The notes below the pieces were generated by a model. It was not told the DNA's origin. It saw only the letters and a list, made by a program, of their open reading frames with translations, and did no database searches. A program made the position numbers and the translations under genes. From contig JAKBAX010000009.1 in NCBI GenBank assembly GCA_021808785.1, forward strand, positions 1 to 33,526: a stretch of DNA of 33,526 bases. Direction: 5' to 3'. Source of the DNA: Actinomycetes bacterium (lineage in GTDB: Bacteria; Actinomycetota; Acidimicrobiia; Acidimicrobiales; Palsa-688). Positions 15,901 to 24,956 of the stretch are shown here, piece by piece; the stretch's first letter is position 1; each line of letters starts with the position of its first letter.

Positions 15901-17803
15901 GGACATCGACGAAGGTCCCCAACCGGCCGAGCTCCAGGCCCGGCTGGAGAGACTGGCGAGGGACCGTCGACGTATCGTCACCGACCTGGTCGCAGCCCGC
16001 GCGTGGGCAGCGCTGTCCGACAGCATCGATGACCGGCGTCGCACGGCTCTCAATCGGTTCACCACGGCAAACTCCAAGCTGGGCAAAGGCACCGGCCGCT
16101 ATGCTCCCATGTGGGCGGCCCAGGCGCGCGAGGCCATGGTCGATGCGCAAGACGCGGTGCCGGTGTGGATCATGCCCCTCCACCGGGCACTCGACAGCTT
16201 TCGCCCCGCAGCGGATCCCCCTTTTGATGTGGTGATCGTCGATGAGGCGAGCCAGGTCGGCCTCCTCGAGACGCCGGTCCTCGGGCTCGGACGGCGGGCC
16301 ATCATCGTCGGCGACGACCAGCAGACCAGTCCAGAGATCGTTGGCGTGGACCGCCAAGGCGTATTCGACCTGATCGATGACTTCCTCGGTGCCATCGGCG
16401 ACCGCAAGACTCGATTCAGTCCCGACAACAGCCTCTACGACATCGCCCGGCAACGATTCCCTCAGATTGTGCAACTCCGAGAGCATTTTCGCTGCCTGCC
16501 TCGTATCATCGAGTTCTCCAGCCAGCGCTGGTACGCGGGCAGCATCATTCCGCTCCGGGATCGGCCGCCACGCCCGGGCTGGCAGCCCGTCGGCACCGTC
16601 TACGTTCCCGGCGGTGTCCGCCGCTACAACGACGACACCAACCCCGAAGAAGCGGACGCCATCGTTGATCTCATCGCCCAACTCATAGCGGACCCCGATT
16701 ACGAGGGAATGACCTTCGGCGTCGTGACACTCCTCGGCTCCGGCCAGGCGCGCCTCATATCCGGCAACCTCATCGACCGATTCGGTGCGACCGGCGAGAT
16801 CGAGGATCGCCGCATCCGGGTTGGGGATCCCGCCGACTTTCAAGGCGACGAACGCGACGTTGTGATCCTCAGCACCGTTGTAGCCCACGACGTCGGCGGG
16901 CGCCTCTTCGGGGCCATGACCGGCGCAGCCGCCAATCGCCGGATAAACGTCGCAGCCTCTCGCGCAGCAAACCAGCTGTGGATGGTCCATTCGGTCGGCC
17001 CCGAGGACTTCAACGCAGGCGACCCCCGCCGCTGGCTGCTCGAGTACTGCTCTTCCGCATCAGACGACGACGGAGCCATCAGGGTCGCCGCCGAGCGAAC
17101 CGAGTCGGTCTTCGAGGCGGAGGTCCTGAAGCGGATCGTCGGTCGTGGCTACACCCGAGTCCACGCCCAGTATCCCGTCGGGGGCTACCGCATCGACCTC
17201 GTCGTCGAGGGCCCCGAGAACAGGTTGGCGGTCGAGTGCGACGGGGACTACTGGCACGGGCCCGACGTCTGGGACCGTGACCGGTCCCGCCAGACGGTCC
17301 TCGAGCGAGCCGGCTGGACGTTCGAGCGGATCCGGGGCAGCAGCTTCTACCGAGATCCCGACGCTGCACTCGAACCCCTATGGCAGCGCCTCGCCGAGCT
17401 AGACATACCCACAGGCGACTGGGCAGGCGACCTCCGCCCCTCACCAGCACAGCGACGCTGGCCGGACGACTTCCCAGAACGCCTGGCCGCCATCGCAGAG
17501 GCTGTCGAGCCGACAACGGCCACCGCATTGTCGAGGGATCGACCCGCACCAGTCGCCGCAGCAGAGCCCTGGGCCAGCCTGGCAGACGCCGACTCCACCT
17601 CCCACCTCAACCGCCCGGGCGACGACCAGACCGGCATGTACCGGCTCATAGCCCCGCGCTCCCCCACGCAGGAGCCCAGCACCCGGGAGGTTCGCCAATG
17701 GGCGGGCGACCACGGCTACCAGGTCGGCGAACGCGGCCGGCTACACCCCGAGGTCATCACCGCATGGAACGCTGCGTTCCCAAACCGTCCCTTCGGCCGG
17801 TAG
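12929..17803 (+). CDS. SF1 (AAA_11/AAA_12-type) helicase with C-terminal Vsr/MTES_1575-like nuclease and Lsr2-like terminal domain
   Basis: Walker A GPPGTGKSHTIANL; Walker B VVIVDEASQVGLLE; nuclease motif YRIDLVVEGPENRLAVECDGDYWHG...QTVLERAGWTFERIRGSSFYRDP; C-terminus TREVRQWAGDHGYQVGERGRLHPEVITAWNAAF. ATG 12929 chosen as start. Confidence 0.85.
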   Translation: MTSVDDAALVGQEAQDRSLRYLDFLEAYHLNRFPPVRDIGDYRDVQVTESNVPKDSLGVAFIPGGEAWLIVDLVDLPPVPAMPPEWEDWVSEPVTAGSRPVVRHPDPVAAALIALMEEPPDGELSQLDELGADALAARGLHGVAAGSVVAAAVAARTQVEAAEQGLGPWLAQVWQPWSARWLNIDTSRAFYKALFDLRVRLERERETFELVWAFGRTRWMAQLDGGPVRVDHPLLTVAVEVELERASGRLRVLPEGALSVETSWTVGLALSDRAGLADARSSVQQIEIDPWGVARKEMVAQLLRSLDQDGRLLRLDERPTFGSEAVADPEGWVLLVRRRRPKIQGFIDAQRALYRDGVAVPAPFAALVIDQPSLLDDPSGGDLVEGDRDGESAETAWAADAEERYLLPLPANEEQLEIVSLARSRAGVTAQGPPGTGKSHTIANLVSHYLAHGKRVLVTAEKEQALRVLIEKIPEDIRGLCVPVLGSDATGRAEIQRTVSEIAAGSQRRPDREAIRRLADELDRIDSQYSVTTNLLRVKRTAETGAAPHRPPSVPIEEWTPSAAARWVADHHHLVGITDNLDRHAPPPLSGAEFLSAEALCRRIGSDDGHAALQELPNPSALPTGGQLASLAGEAERLRMLLADIEERIVGWERVDGLAAATTEALTVDLERWIVWHTKAAGSWVGEVLKAARDKVSAAVWRDFIDAATAERDAVLAINSELAADAITVTPPSDGSLAGPDLIAGLNEARARFAAGKSVGTFQRAARRALEHCSTNGHTPSTIADLDLIGAELARRDFRQRLLNRWVNTAVPVGAPLLPSERSVEDAIGEYLAEVTTALDWSDRVWPQLAERLSLAGVRAPADPDGAELGGLERTCRSLGERARLVDIEGNIGRIAAHLEAGAAARGASPLWADLRGALVDRAYTRFDELRTEAQRLADLAPEAAGRRDLLCRLRVAAPLLTDGVEATGTPIDPAAFEQCWMWRQLWLWLADIDEGPQPAELQARLERLARDRRRIVTDLVAARAWAALSDSIDDRRRTALNRFTTANSKLGKGTGRYAPMWAAQAREAMVDAQDAVPVWIMPLHRALDSFRPAADPPFDVVIVDEASQVGLLETPVLGLGRRAIIVGDDQQTSPEIVGVDRQGVFDLIDDFLGAIGDRKTRFSPDNSLYDIARQRFPQIVQLREHFRCLPRIIEFSSQRWYAGSIIPLRDRPPRPGWQPVGTVYVPGGVRRYNDDTNPEEADAIVDLIAQLIADPDYEGMTFGVVTLLGSGQARLISGNLIDRFGATGEIEDRRIRVGDPADFQGDERDVVILSTVVAHDVGGRLFGAMTGAAANRRINVAASRAANQLWMVHSVGPEDFNAGDPRRWLLEYCSSASDDDGAIRVAAERTESVFEAEVLKRIVGRGYTRVHAQYPVGGYRIDLVVEGPENRLAVECDGDYWHGPDVWDRDRSRQTVLERAGWTFERIRGSSFYRDPDAALEPLWQRLAELDIPTGDWAGDLRPSPAQRRWPDDFPERLAAIAEAVEPTTATALSRDRPAPVAAAEPWASLADADSTSHLNRPGDDQTGMYRLIAPRSPTQEPSTREVRQWAGDHGYQVGERGRLHPEVITAWNAAFPNRPFGR

Positions 17804-17905
17804 CCGCATCCAGCGGCGCTGCCGGCGTTGATTGGGTTGCCCGTCCTTGCCGGTAGCAGCGGGGCCGGAGCCGCAGCCGACAGGCTCTGCCGCGAGGGGC
17901 GTGGA

Positions 17906-18679
17906 TCAGGCGGGGCGGAGGACGCCTTGGCGGGTGAGGCTTTCGAGATGGGCGGCGATCGTGGCCGGCTCCGGGCCGCCTCGGAGCAGGACCCCGCATT
18001 CGAGGTTGTCGGTCATGGCTCTGCCGGTCAGGTTGGCGCTACCGACGAGGGCGGTGGTGCGGTCGACCACGATCAGCTTGGCGTGGAGTGCGGCGCCGGG
18101 CGGGCGTTGCGAGGCAGGCCACGCCAGGCGGCGGATGTCGAGGCCGGTGTAGGCGTCAGCGGTGGCGGTGTAGTGCGGGTTGTCGACGTTGCGCTCGAGG
18201 ACCACGGTGATGGCCACCGCGCGGGTGACCGCGGCGGCCAGGGCGGCGAGGATGCACTCGTCGTCACGGCTGGCGAAGCTGACCAGCCAGATCTCCTCCC
18301 GGGCGCTGCCGATGAGCTCGGCGATTGTTGGTGCGGTGAGGCGAGCGGTGTCGACGCCGGAGTCGGGCCCGGTCCACACCACGTCGATGCCTCCACGTTG
18401 CCCGTCTCGCCGGCTGGCGGCGGCGGCGCCGGCCACCAACCCCGACACCCAGAGGGCTTCGGGGCGGATTCGACGTTTCCATGCCTGGGTGAGGGCGACA
18501 CAGGCGTCTCGGAGCAGTGGGCTTGGTGCGACAGCACGAAGCTCGGCCAAGCCGGAGGGGCCGGCGGCGGCGGCGCGGCTCAGCCGGTCGAGGTCGAAGG
18601 CCGGGAGGCGCTGGGCGAGGGCGGCGACCAGCTCCTCAATGTGGCTGGCGCCGTCAGTGTCATCAGTGCCGGAGGGCAA
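17906..18679 (-). CDS. drmC: DISARM phospholipase D-like protein DrmC
   Basis: PLD HxK(x4)D motif HAKLIVVDRTTALVGSANLTGRA; TTG start; translationally overlapping drmB. Confidence 0.9.
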   Translation of the reverse strand: MPSGTDDTDGASHIEELVAALAQRLPAFDLDRLSRAAAAGPSGLAELRAVAPSPLLRDACVALTQAWKRRIRPEALWVSGLVAGAAAASRRDGQRGGIDVVWTGPDSGVDTARLTAPTIAELIGSAREEIWLVSFASRDDECILAALAAAVTRAVAITVVLERNVDNPHYTATADAYTGLDIRRLAWPASQRPPGAALHAKLIVVDRTTALVGSANLTGRAMTDNLECGVLLRGGPEPATIAAHLESLTRQGVLRPA

Positions 18680-20510
18680 GGCCGTCCCTGCTCAGGTCGA
18701 CTAGCACAGCGCGGTCCAGCCAGCGGTTGTTGGCCTCGCAAGAGGTCTCGGACGCAAACAGGCAGGCGTGGCAGGCGGCGCCGTGCAGCTGGTCGTAGGG
18801 CTCCTGGGGGACGTGCTCGGCGCAGAGCGGATCCGATGAGCAACGCCCGGCGTCGTTGAACGCCAAGTCGAGCAGCCGTTGGAGGTGGCGGGCGGCGCCC
18901 AGCGCGACGAGGCCGCCGAGGGTGCCTTCGCTGTCGCTGGCGGCGGTGGAGAGGAGGATGCCCGCAGCCCGCCGGCCGGGCTGGCCGAGGTAGAGACGCT
19001 CCCGGATGCTCGCCGAGGAGTAACCGCACTCGAGGGCGATCTGCCGGATCAGCAGGTGGCTGAAGGTGTGCAGCAGGACGTATCTGGGGATCGGAAACGC
19101 TGGGTCGGGTGTCTGATCACGGTTGGCGGCCCAACGCCGGTAGGCGTGGCGGAGCGCGTCGATGCGGGGGTGGTCCTCGACGTCGTGCTCCCAAGCGGCG
19201 AGGCGGTCTTCTCGCAGCTGCAAGAAGACGCCCTCGCCGCGCTGCTCGACAGCCGGCACCCATTCCGGCGGGCCGACGGTGAGCGGCAGGCGGTTGACGG
19301 GGGCCAGCTCACGGCGTTCGGGCGCGACGAGGCGGGTGAAGCCGACCAGGGCCCGGACCTCCCGCAGCCGGCTGACTTGCACCACCTGGTCGAGGAGGTG
19401 ATCGTAGCCAACGGGAGTCGGGGTGGGGACCGCCCGAAAGTCGTCGTCCTGGCGTTCGGTGGTGGGCCGGGCCAGCAGCTCCCATTCGGCGTCGAGGAGC
19501 CCCCCGGTCGGATCAGGGATGCGAGGACCGCCGGCAGCCCGGGTCTTCTCGATGGTAGCCCACACTTCGACCAGGGGATAGGCCCGGAGCGGACGGAGCT
19601 GTTCCATGCTCTCGACCATCACACCGACGACGCTCTGGTCGGACTGGGACGACAGGATGTGCCAGTTCTCCTCCACCACGTCGGTGAGGGAAACCTCCAG
19701 CGGCAGATGGAGGGCGCTGGCGGTGACCGAGAACCACAGGTTCGATGAACCGAGAACCATCAGCTTGGTCGGGGCAGCGCAGTCCTCGAAGCGTTGCAGG
19801 TGGGGATGGCGCCCCCGGCAGCGGGGAAGCTGCTCATGGCCGTCCCGGCCGGCGGCTTCTTGGATGTTGCGGCTCTTCCCGCACTCGGCGCAGCGGATCG
19901 TGACCCTCGGTCCGAGGGTGCTGGCCGAGTCGCTCATGGCCAACTTGGGCGCCGGGCAGGGTGACCCGTGGTGCACGAACTCGACGTAGGGGAAGTCGTC
20001 GAGGTGCCCGGCGGCGCAGGTGACCAGGAACCGCGCGGGAAGGCACGGTCGTTTGCGGGCGTCGCTGGCGTGGCTCTGCTTGTCGCAGTAGGCGTGCACC
20101 CACTTGGCCAGGTCGGGGCGGCGTCCCCAACGGTGGACAAGGGTGAACTGCCCGGGCGGGTCGAGGGGCCCCAAGCGGTAGCACCGGGGGCAGCGCACCC
20201 AGCGAGGGAACGGGCTGACCGGCACCCCCGTGCGGGTCCAAGGCTCGTCGGCGGTCGTCGGATCCCACGGCGCCTTGCGCAGACCCCGCACTTGGTCACC
20301 GAGGACGGCGTGGACTTCCCGGAGCAGCCGGGCCTCGACGACGGTGTCGGCGTGCTCGGGGCTCCAGGCGTGCAGGCCACGGACGATGACGCTCATCGCT
20401 GGCAGGTCGATGACCGCCCCGACCCCGGCGGTGGTCACGAGTCCGCTGGGGCGGGCCGAGCCGATGCGGGTCGGCTCGGAGGGACGGGCGTCGGAGGTCG
20501 TCGCGCTCAT
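18663..20510 (-). CDS. drmB: DISARM DrmB (DUF1998 domain)
   Basis: Cys clusters RCPRCYRLGPL, CAAGHLDDFPYVEFVHHG, IRCAECGKS, CHACLFASETSCEANNRWLDR; ATG at 20510 overlaps the drmA stop as ATGA. Confidence 0.9.
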   Translation of the reverse strand: MSATTSDARPSEPTRIGSARPSGLVTTAGVGAVIDLPAMSVIVRGLHAWSPEHADTVVEARLLREVHAVLGDQVRGLRKAPWDPTTADEPWTRTGVPVSPFPRWVRCPRCYRLGPLDPPGQFTLVHRWGRRPDLAKWVHAYCDKQSHASDARKRPCLPARFLVTCAAGHLDDFPYVEFVHHGSPCPAPKLAMSDSASTLGPRVTIRCAECGKSRNIQEAAGRDGHEQLPRCRGRHPHLQRFEDCAAPTKLMVLGSSNLWFSVTASALHLPLEVSLTDVVEENWHILSSQSDQSVVGVMVESMEQLRPLRAYPLVEVWATIEKTRAAGGPRIPDPTGGLLDAEWELLARPTTERQDDDFRAVPTPTPVGYDHLLDQVVQVSRLREVRALVGFTRLVAPERRELAPVNRLPLTVGPPEWVPAVEQRGEGVFLQLREDRLAAWEHDVEDHPRIDALRHAYRRWAANRDQTPDPAFPIPRYVLLHTFSHLLIRQIALECGYSSASIRERLYLGQPGRRAAGILLSTAASDSEGTLGGLVALGAARHLQRLLDLAFNDAGRCSSDPLCAEHVPQEPYDQLHGAACHACLFASETSCEANNRWLDRAVLVDLSRDGLALRH

Positions 20511-23500
20511 GGGGCTGTCCGCTCGTGGTCGGTGTAGCGCCACGGCGGTGGGTCGTCAGTGCTCGGGTCACTGCGCTGGAGCTGCAGGAAGATGTCCGGC
20601 TCCACTTCCCGGAGGCTGCGGGGGACGGACCATCCGTCCCAGTCGCCGTCCTCGGGCCGGCGGATGAGCCCGGTGACGTCCTTGCCCTGCTCGTAGCCGA
20701 GTATCCCGGTCGAGAGCCGCCGACGCCGGTCGCCCCACTCGTCGATGCGATGCTGTAGCCGCCGTCCGACATCGTCGGCCTGCGCACGATCGTGGGTGAC
20801 CCGCAGGGCCCGGGCCGTGATGTCGGCCGCCAGCGAGCGGGCAGCCTCGTCGTCGAGGGGCAACGTGGTGGCCGCCGGGTTGGCCAGGGCGTCGAGGCGG
20901 GAGTGACGGAGGGCGGTGACCAGGATGCCGGTGAGGCCCCGGTCGAGGGCCCGATCGCTGAAGGGTGTGGTCGTGAGACCTTCTACCATGGCGCCGAAGG
21001 TGGCGTGGTAGTGCCCGAAGGTCTCGTAGTGGGCCAGATCCCGGGGCCGGGCCCACTGGTAGATCGTGAGGACCAGCCCCGGGCGGCGGGGATCGCGCCC
21101 CACCCGGGAGGTGGCCTGAATGTACTCGGCGGTGTTCTTCGGTTGGCCGGTGACAGCCATCAACCCCAGGCGGGGAACGTCCACGCCGACCTGGAGCATG
21201 CTGGTGGCGAGGAGAACGTCGAGTGGTTGGCGGACGCCGTCGGGTCGCCGGGCGGTGAGGGGCTGACCGGCCCGGGCCTCGGCTCGGAGGGCATCGAGGG
21301 CCGCAGAGGTGTCGAAGGTCGGGTCGAACGGCGTCTCGAGGTCGGCGAGGGTTGCCGAGATCCGGTCGCTCGGCATGCGGCTGGTCAGCTCCGACACGTT
21401 GGGCCGGCGCCGGCGAGTCCGGACCTGCCGGCTGGAAAGACGGTCGGCGATGTCGTCGTCGACCAGCCGGCGCATGCTGGCCAGATCACGGGTTGAGGTG
21501 AAGTAGTCGGCGACGGTCATGTACGGGTCAGCGGCTGCGCCGTGGCGGTCGAAAAGGGCTTGAGCGTGCTCGAGGACGGCGGCCACGACCCGTATCTCGA
21601 TGGCGGTCATCCGCTCACCAGAGGCCAGTATCCCCCGGTACCGGCGGCCCGGTGTAGCCGGGCTGGGGGCGACGGGAGCCGAGAAGAAGGTCGTCCCGGC
21701 ATCGAGGATCTGCGGGGGGAACACGGCCAGGTCACGGGCAAAGACCTGCTCCACCTGATCCGACGCCCGCCGGACGGTGGCGGTGGAGGCCACCAGCACC
21801 GGACGGATCTGACCGGCAGGCCCCGGCCGGCTGCACAGGCGGTCGATCACGGTTTCATAGAGGCCGACGAGCGAGCCGAGGGCGTCGCTGATGAGGTGCA
21901 GCTCGTCCTGGATGATCAGATCGGGTGGACGGAGCGGCAGGACCGGCTCCGCAGAGGTGGCCGGTAGGCCGCCGGCAGCGGGGTGGCGCCCCCGGCACAC
22001 CTGGTCGAAGTCGGGGTTGCGCCAGCCGTGGCGAGGGCAACGCTCGGCGACCAACCCGAACAGGGTGGCGGTGGCGGCCTTCCAGGGCAGCTGGGCCAGC
22101 TTGTCGACGGTCGCGATGACCAGCGCTGGTGTCAGCCGGTAGAGGTCCTCGTCGACGGTGAGGACCGGGATGCCTTCCCCGGGGGTGCGCCGCTCGGTGA
22201 ACAGGCACCGGCCTTCGGGGTCGGAGCAGTAGACGAGAACCCGGCGGCGAGCGCGATCAGTGCGCAGGTCGGCGTAGCTCAGTCGGGCGCCGCACCACGG
22301 GCAGGCCACCAGCTGAAGCACGCCACCAGCGCCGCCCCGCCCGCCGCGCTCGTCCTCCACCTGCCGCTGGGCTTCCTCGAAGGTGTTGGGGGTGACCGAC
22401 GAGCCGACCCACAGCCCGACCCGGAAGGGGGTGTCTCCCCAACGGGTGTCTCCGCTGGCGATGCGCTCGCGTCGCAGCGCCTCGCAGGCGCAGGTGAGCG
22501 CTGCCGCCCGGGAGAACTGCTGGGCGGTGAGAAGCCGGAGCGTGTACCGCATGAGGACGGCCACCCCGTCGGTGCCGTCCCGGGCGTCGGGCCCGTCACC
22601 GACGACGCCTTGGAGGCGGCGGATGGCGAAGGTGTAGGCGGTGAGCCCCAGGTAGCTCTCGGTCTTGCCGCCGCCGGTCGGGAAGAACAGCAGCTGGGCC
22701 TGACCGTCGAGGTCGCTGCGGTGGGCGTCGGGATGGGCCGGGTCGGTGAGGCCCGGCAGGCAGAGCAGGACAAAGGCCAGCTGGAATGGGCGCCAGCTGC
22801 GCTGAGCGGGGACGTCGAGGTCGTCGAGGAGGCTGTCGGCGCTGCGGTCAGGCTGCGCGAGGCGGGCTCGGACCATCTCCGAACGGACCCGCTGCAGAGC
22901 CATGGCCTGGTTGGCGAAGCGGAACGCCTCCCGGGCGGTCGGGTTGTCGTGGAGAAGGTCGACGGCTCGGTCTAGGCGATCGGCGATGTCCCGGCCCTTC
23001 GCCAGCATCCTGGCAGCCGCAGCCCCGTACCGGGCGATCTCGGGGTCGGTGGCGGCTCGCTCGGCTTGACGCTCCAGCCACGCCCGGTAGCCGGTGACTA
23101 GTGGGCGGACAGCCCGGATCAGGTCGTCGCGGGCTAGGTCCTGACTGCCGAGGCGGGCCATGTCGAGGACCAGGCCCGGCATCTCCTCGGCGCCGGCGGG
23201 GACGGTGAGGGAGACTTCGGCGGCGGGGAAACTGGTGGTGGTGAGCTTCCAAGCCCGCAGCTCGCCGTCTCGGACCTCGACGTCGACGGCGCACTGGCGG
23301 CCGTGGGCGTACTGGCGATGGTGGCGGTAGAGGAGGGCCAGCTCCAGACGTTCGTCGTCGTGGTCGGCGGGCGGCTCGCTGAGCTCCGGATCGTTGTTGG
23401 CGACGAACACGGCGGCGTCGCCGCCGGCGGCGGTGACCTCGATGCGGACCTGATACAGCCGGGAGAGGTCGGGACTTCCGGCGGCGGAAGGCTGAGCGTT

Positions 23501-24163
23501 GACCAGGGCCAGGTCGACCAGCCGGCAGCCGGGACGGTGCCGGACGGTGACGCGAAGCTGCACACCTTCGGTCTCGGGGTCGGGGATGAGCACCTGGTCG
23601 CCGGACGCGTCGAGGTCGACGACCACCGCGGCTCGCACCGGCACCCGGCGCCACACCGTGACGGGCCGGCCCTGCTCGGTCACATGCTGCTCGGAGGGGG
23701 CTCGTCCGTAGCGGCCCCAGGTGGTCGTGACCCGGACGGCGGCGACCTCGGCAGGCACCTCGAAGCTGAGACCGAGCGAGGACGCCGCCATGGTGCCGGA
23801 GCGGACGGTGGCCTGGCTCTCGGGTGCCTCCGGGTCGTCGTCGGCGCCGACGATGTCCCGGTCGACGAGATCGGCGTCGGAGGCTTCCGGCTCGGGCGGC
23901 GCTTGCCCGGCGGACGCCTCCCCGCCGGATGCTTGCCCGGCCGGGGACAGCCCGGCTCCTGCTTGCCCGGCCGGGGACTGCCCAGCCGGGGACTGGCAGG
24001 GAACGAGACGGCCGAGGATGTAGCGCTCGGCGGGCGGGACGCCCGGGGGCAGCTCCTCCTCGGGGCCGTCCCAGGGGCCGAGCAGATCCCGCTCGAGCAA
24101 GCCCTCCAGCTCGGCCCGCACCCGGTAGGACCGGTGCTCGCCGGTCGCTGCCGCGCGGGTCAA
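20507..24163 (-). CDS. drmA: DISARM helicase DrmA
   Basis: Walker A LLFFPTGGGKTESYLGL; DLIIQDELHLISDALGSLVGLYE; STATVRRASDQ; QATSRVGRDPRRPGLVLTIY. ORF extends to 24277 but TTG 24163 is more consistent with the upstream gene ending at 24180. Confidence 0.9.
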   Translation of the reverse strand: MTRAAATGEHRSYRVRAELEGLLERDLLGPWDGPEEELPPGVPPAERYILGRLVPCQSPAGQSPAGQAGAGLSPAGQASGGEASAGQAPPEPEASDADLVDRDIVGADDDPEAPESQATVRSGTMAASSLGLSFEVPAEVAAVRVTTTWGRYGRAPSEQHVTEQGRPVTVWRRVPVRAAVVVDLDASGDQVLIPDPETEGVQLRVTVRHRPGCRLVDLALVNAQPSAAGSPDLSRLYQVRIEVTAAGGDAAVFVANNDPELSEPPADHDDERLELALLYRHHRQYAHGRQCAVDVEVRDGELRAWKLTTTSFPAAEVSLTVPAGAEEMPGLVLDMARLGSQDLARDDLIRAVRPLVTGYRAWLERQAERAATDPEIARYGAAAARMLAKGRDIADRLDRAVDLLHDNPTAREAFRFANQAMALQRVRSEMVRARLAQPDRSADSLLDDLDVPAQRSWRPFQLAFVLLCLPGLTDPAHPDAHRSDLDGQAQLLFFPTGGGKTESYLGLTAYTFAIRRLQGVVGDGPDARDGTDGVAVLMRYTLRLLTAQQFSRAAALTCACEALRRERIASGDTRWGDTPFRVGLWVGSSVTPNTFEEAQRQVEDERGGRGGAGGVLQLVACPWCGARLSYADLRTDRARRRVLVYCSDPEGRCLFTERRTPGEGIPVLTVDEDLYRLTPALVIATVDKLAQLPWKAATATLFGLVAERCPRHGWRNPDFDQVCRGRHPAAGGLPATSAEPVLPLRPPDLIIQDELHLISDALGSLVGLYETVIDRLCSRPGPAGQIRPVLVASTATVRRASDQVEQVFARDLAVFPPQILDAGTTFFSAPVAPSPATPGRRYRGILASGERMTAIEIRVVAAVLEHAQALFDRHGAAADPYMTVADYFTSTRDLASMRRLVDDDIADRLSSRQVRTRRRRPNVSELTSRMPSDRISATLADLETPFDPTFDTSAALDALRAEARAGQPLTARRPDGVRQPLDVLLATSMLQVGVDVPRLGLMAVTGQPKNTAEYIQATSRVGRDPRRPGLVLTIYQWARPRDLAHYETFGHYHATFGAMVEGLTTTPFSDRALDRGLTGILVTALRHSRLDALANPAATTLPLDDEAARSLAADITARALRVTHDRAQADDVGRRLQHRIDEWGDRRRRLSTGILGYEQGKDVTGLIRRPEDGDWDGWSVPRSLREVEPDIFLQLQRSDPSTDDPPPWRYTDHERTAP

Positions 24164-24179
24164 CGCCAGGCCGTCATAG

Positions 24180-24956
24180 TCAGGCGAAGTCCGGAGTGTC
24201 GAACGGCTCGTTGTCGAACGGCCAGGGGAACACCACATCGCAGAGCAGCCGGAAGTGGCTGGGGCCGTGACGGTCACCGACGTGTCGGACGGTCACCTCG
24301 ACCCGAGAGAAGTCACCGCCGGAGGCTTCGGACGAGCGGTGGAGGGCCGGGCAGAGATACATGGGGATCCAACCGAGCGGCACGCCGGTGCGAGGCTGCA
24401 CGAGCAGGGCGAGACGGTCGACGTCGTTGGTCGGCTCGGGTCTGACCTCGAGACGGTCGCCGGGGCGAAGGGCATCGACAGCGATCTGGGCCGCCTCGCC
24501 TCGGTGGCGCACCCCTCGTACGAGGATGCGGCCCGACGCCAGTCGGCGGACCCGGTCGAGGGCGGGCGGCGCGAAGACCTCCAGCGTGTCGGTGGCCCTC
24601 GGACCTCCACTCGAGGCCAGCACCTCGAACGGGTCGGCGTCGGGCTCCAAGCCGACAGACGCAGCCCAGTCGGCGTAGTCGCTCCGAGCGACGGGGACCA
24701 TGCGGTTCTCGAAGAACGGGAAGAGCCGCTCGGAGCGGTAGGCGACGTCGAACGCAGGAAAACTGGTCAAGGGTCGCCCCATCACGGCAGCCGCCCGGGT
24801 GAGATACCGGAACTCGTAGGTGCCGTCGACCTCGATGGTGAGGCGTCCGACCGGCGTGATGGTCCGGTCGGGTTGCTGCCAGGCGACGTAGAGGACCCGA
24901 GTGTCGGCCCGGGCGCGGACGATCGTGCCGGTACCGCGGCTTGCGTCATGCGCCAT
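24180..24956 (-). CDS. HIRAN-like domain protein
   Basis: ILVRGVRHRGEAAQIAVDALRPGDRLEVRPEPTNDVDRLALLVQPRTGVPLGWIPMYLCPAL resembles HIRAN; ATG within an 11-nt overlap with the upstream kinase gene. Confidence 0.75.
   Translation of the reverse strand: MAHDASRGTGTIVRARADTRVLYVAWQQPDRTITPVGRLTIEVDGTYEFRYLTRAAAVMGRPLTSFPAFDVAYRSERLFPFFENRMVPVARSDYADWAASVGLEPDADPFEVLASSGGPRATDTLEVFAPPALDRVRRLASGRILVRGVRHRGEAAQIAVDALRPGDRLEVRPEPTNDVDRLALLVQPRTGVPLGWIPMYLCPALHRSSEASGGDFSRVEVTVRHVGDRHGPSHFRLLCDVVFPWPFDNEPFDTPDFA

Noticed and set aside
15542-16990. 482-aa minus-strand ORF inside the helicase-nuclease gene
   Set aside because: Antisense shadow frame of a gene with clear helicase motifs.
17828-18859. 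343-aa plus-strand ORF over drmC and drmB
   Set aside because: Antisense to DrmC with a complete PLD motif; no independent domain signal.
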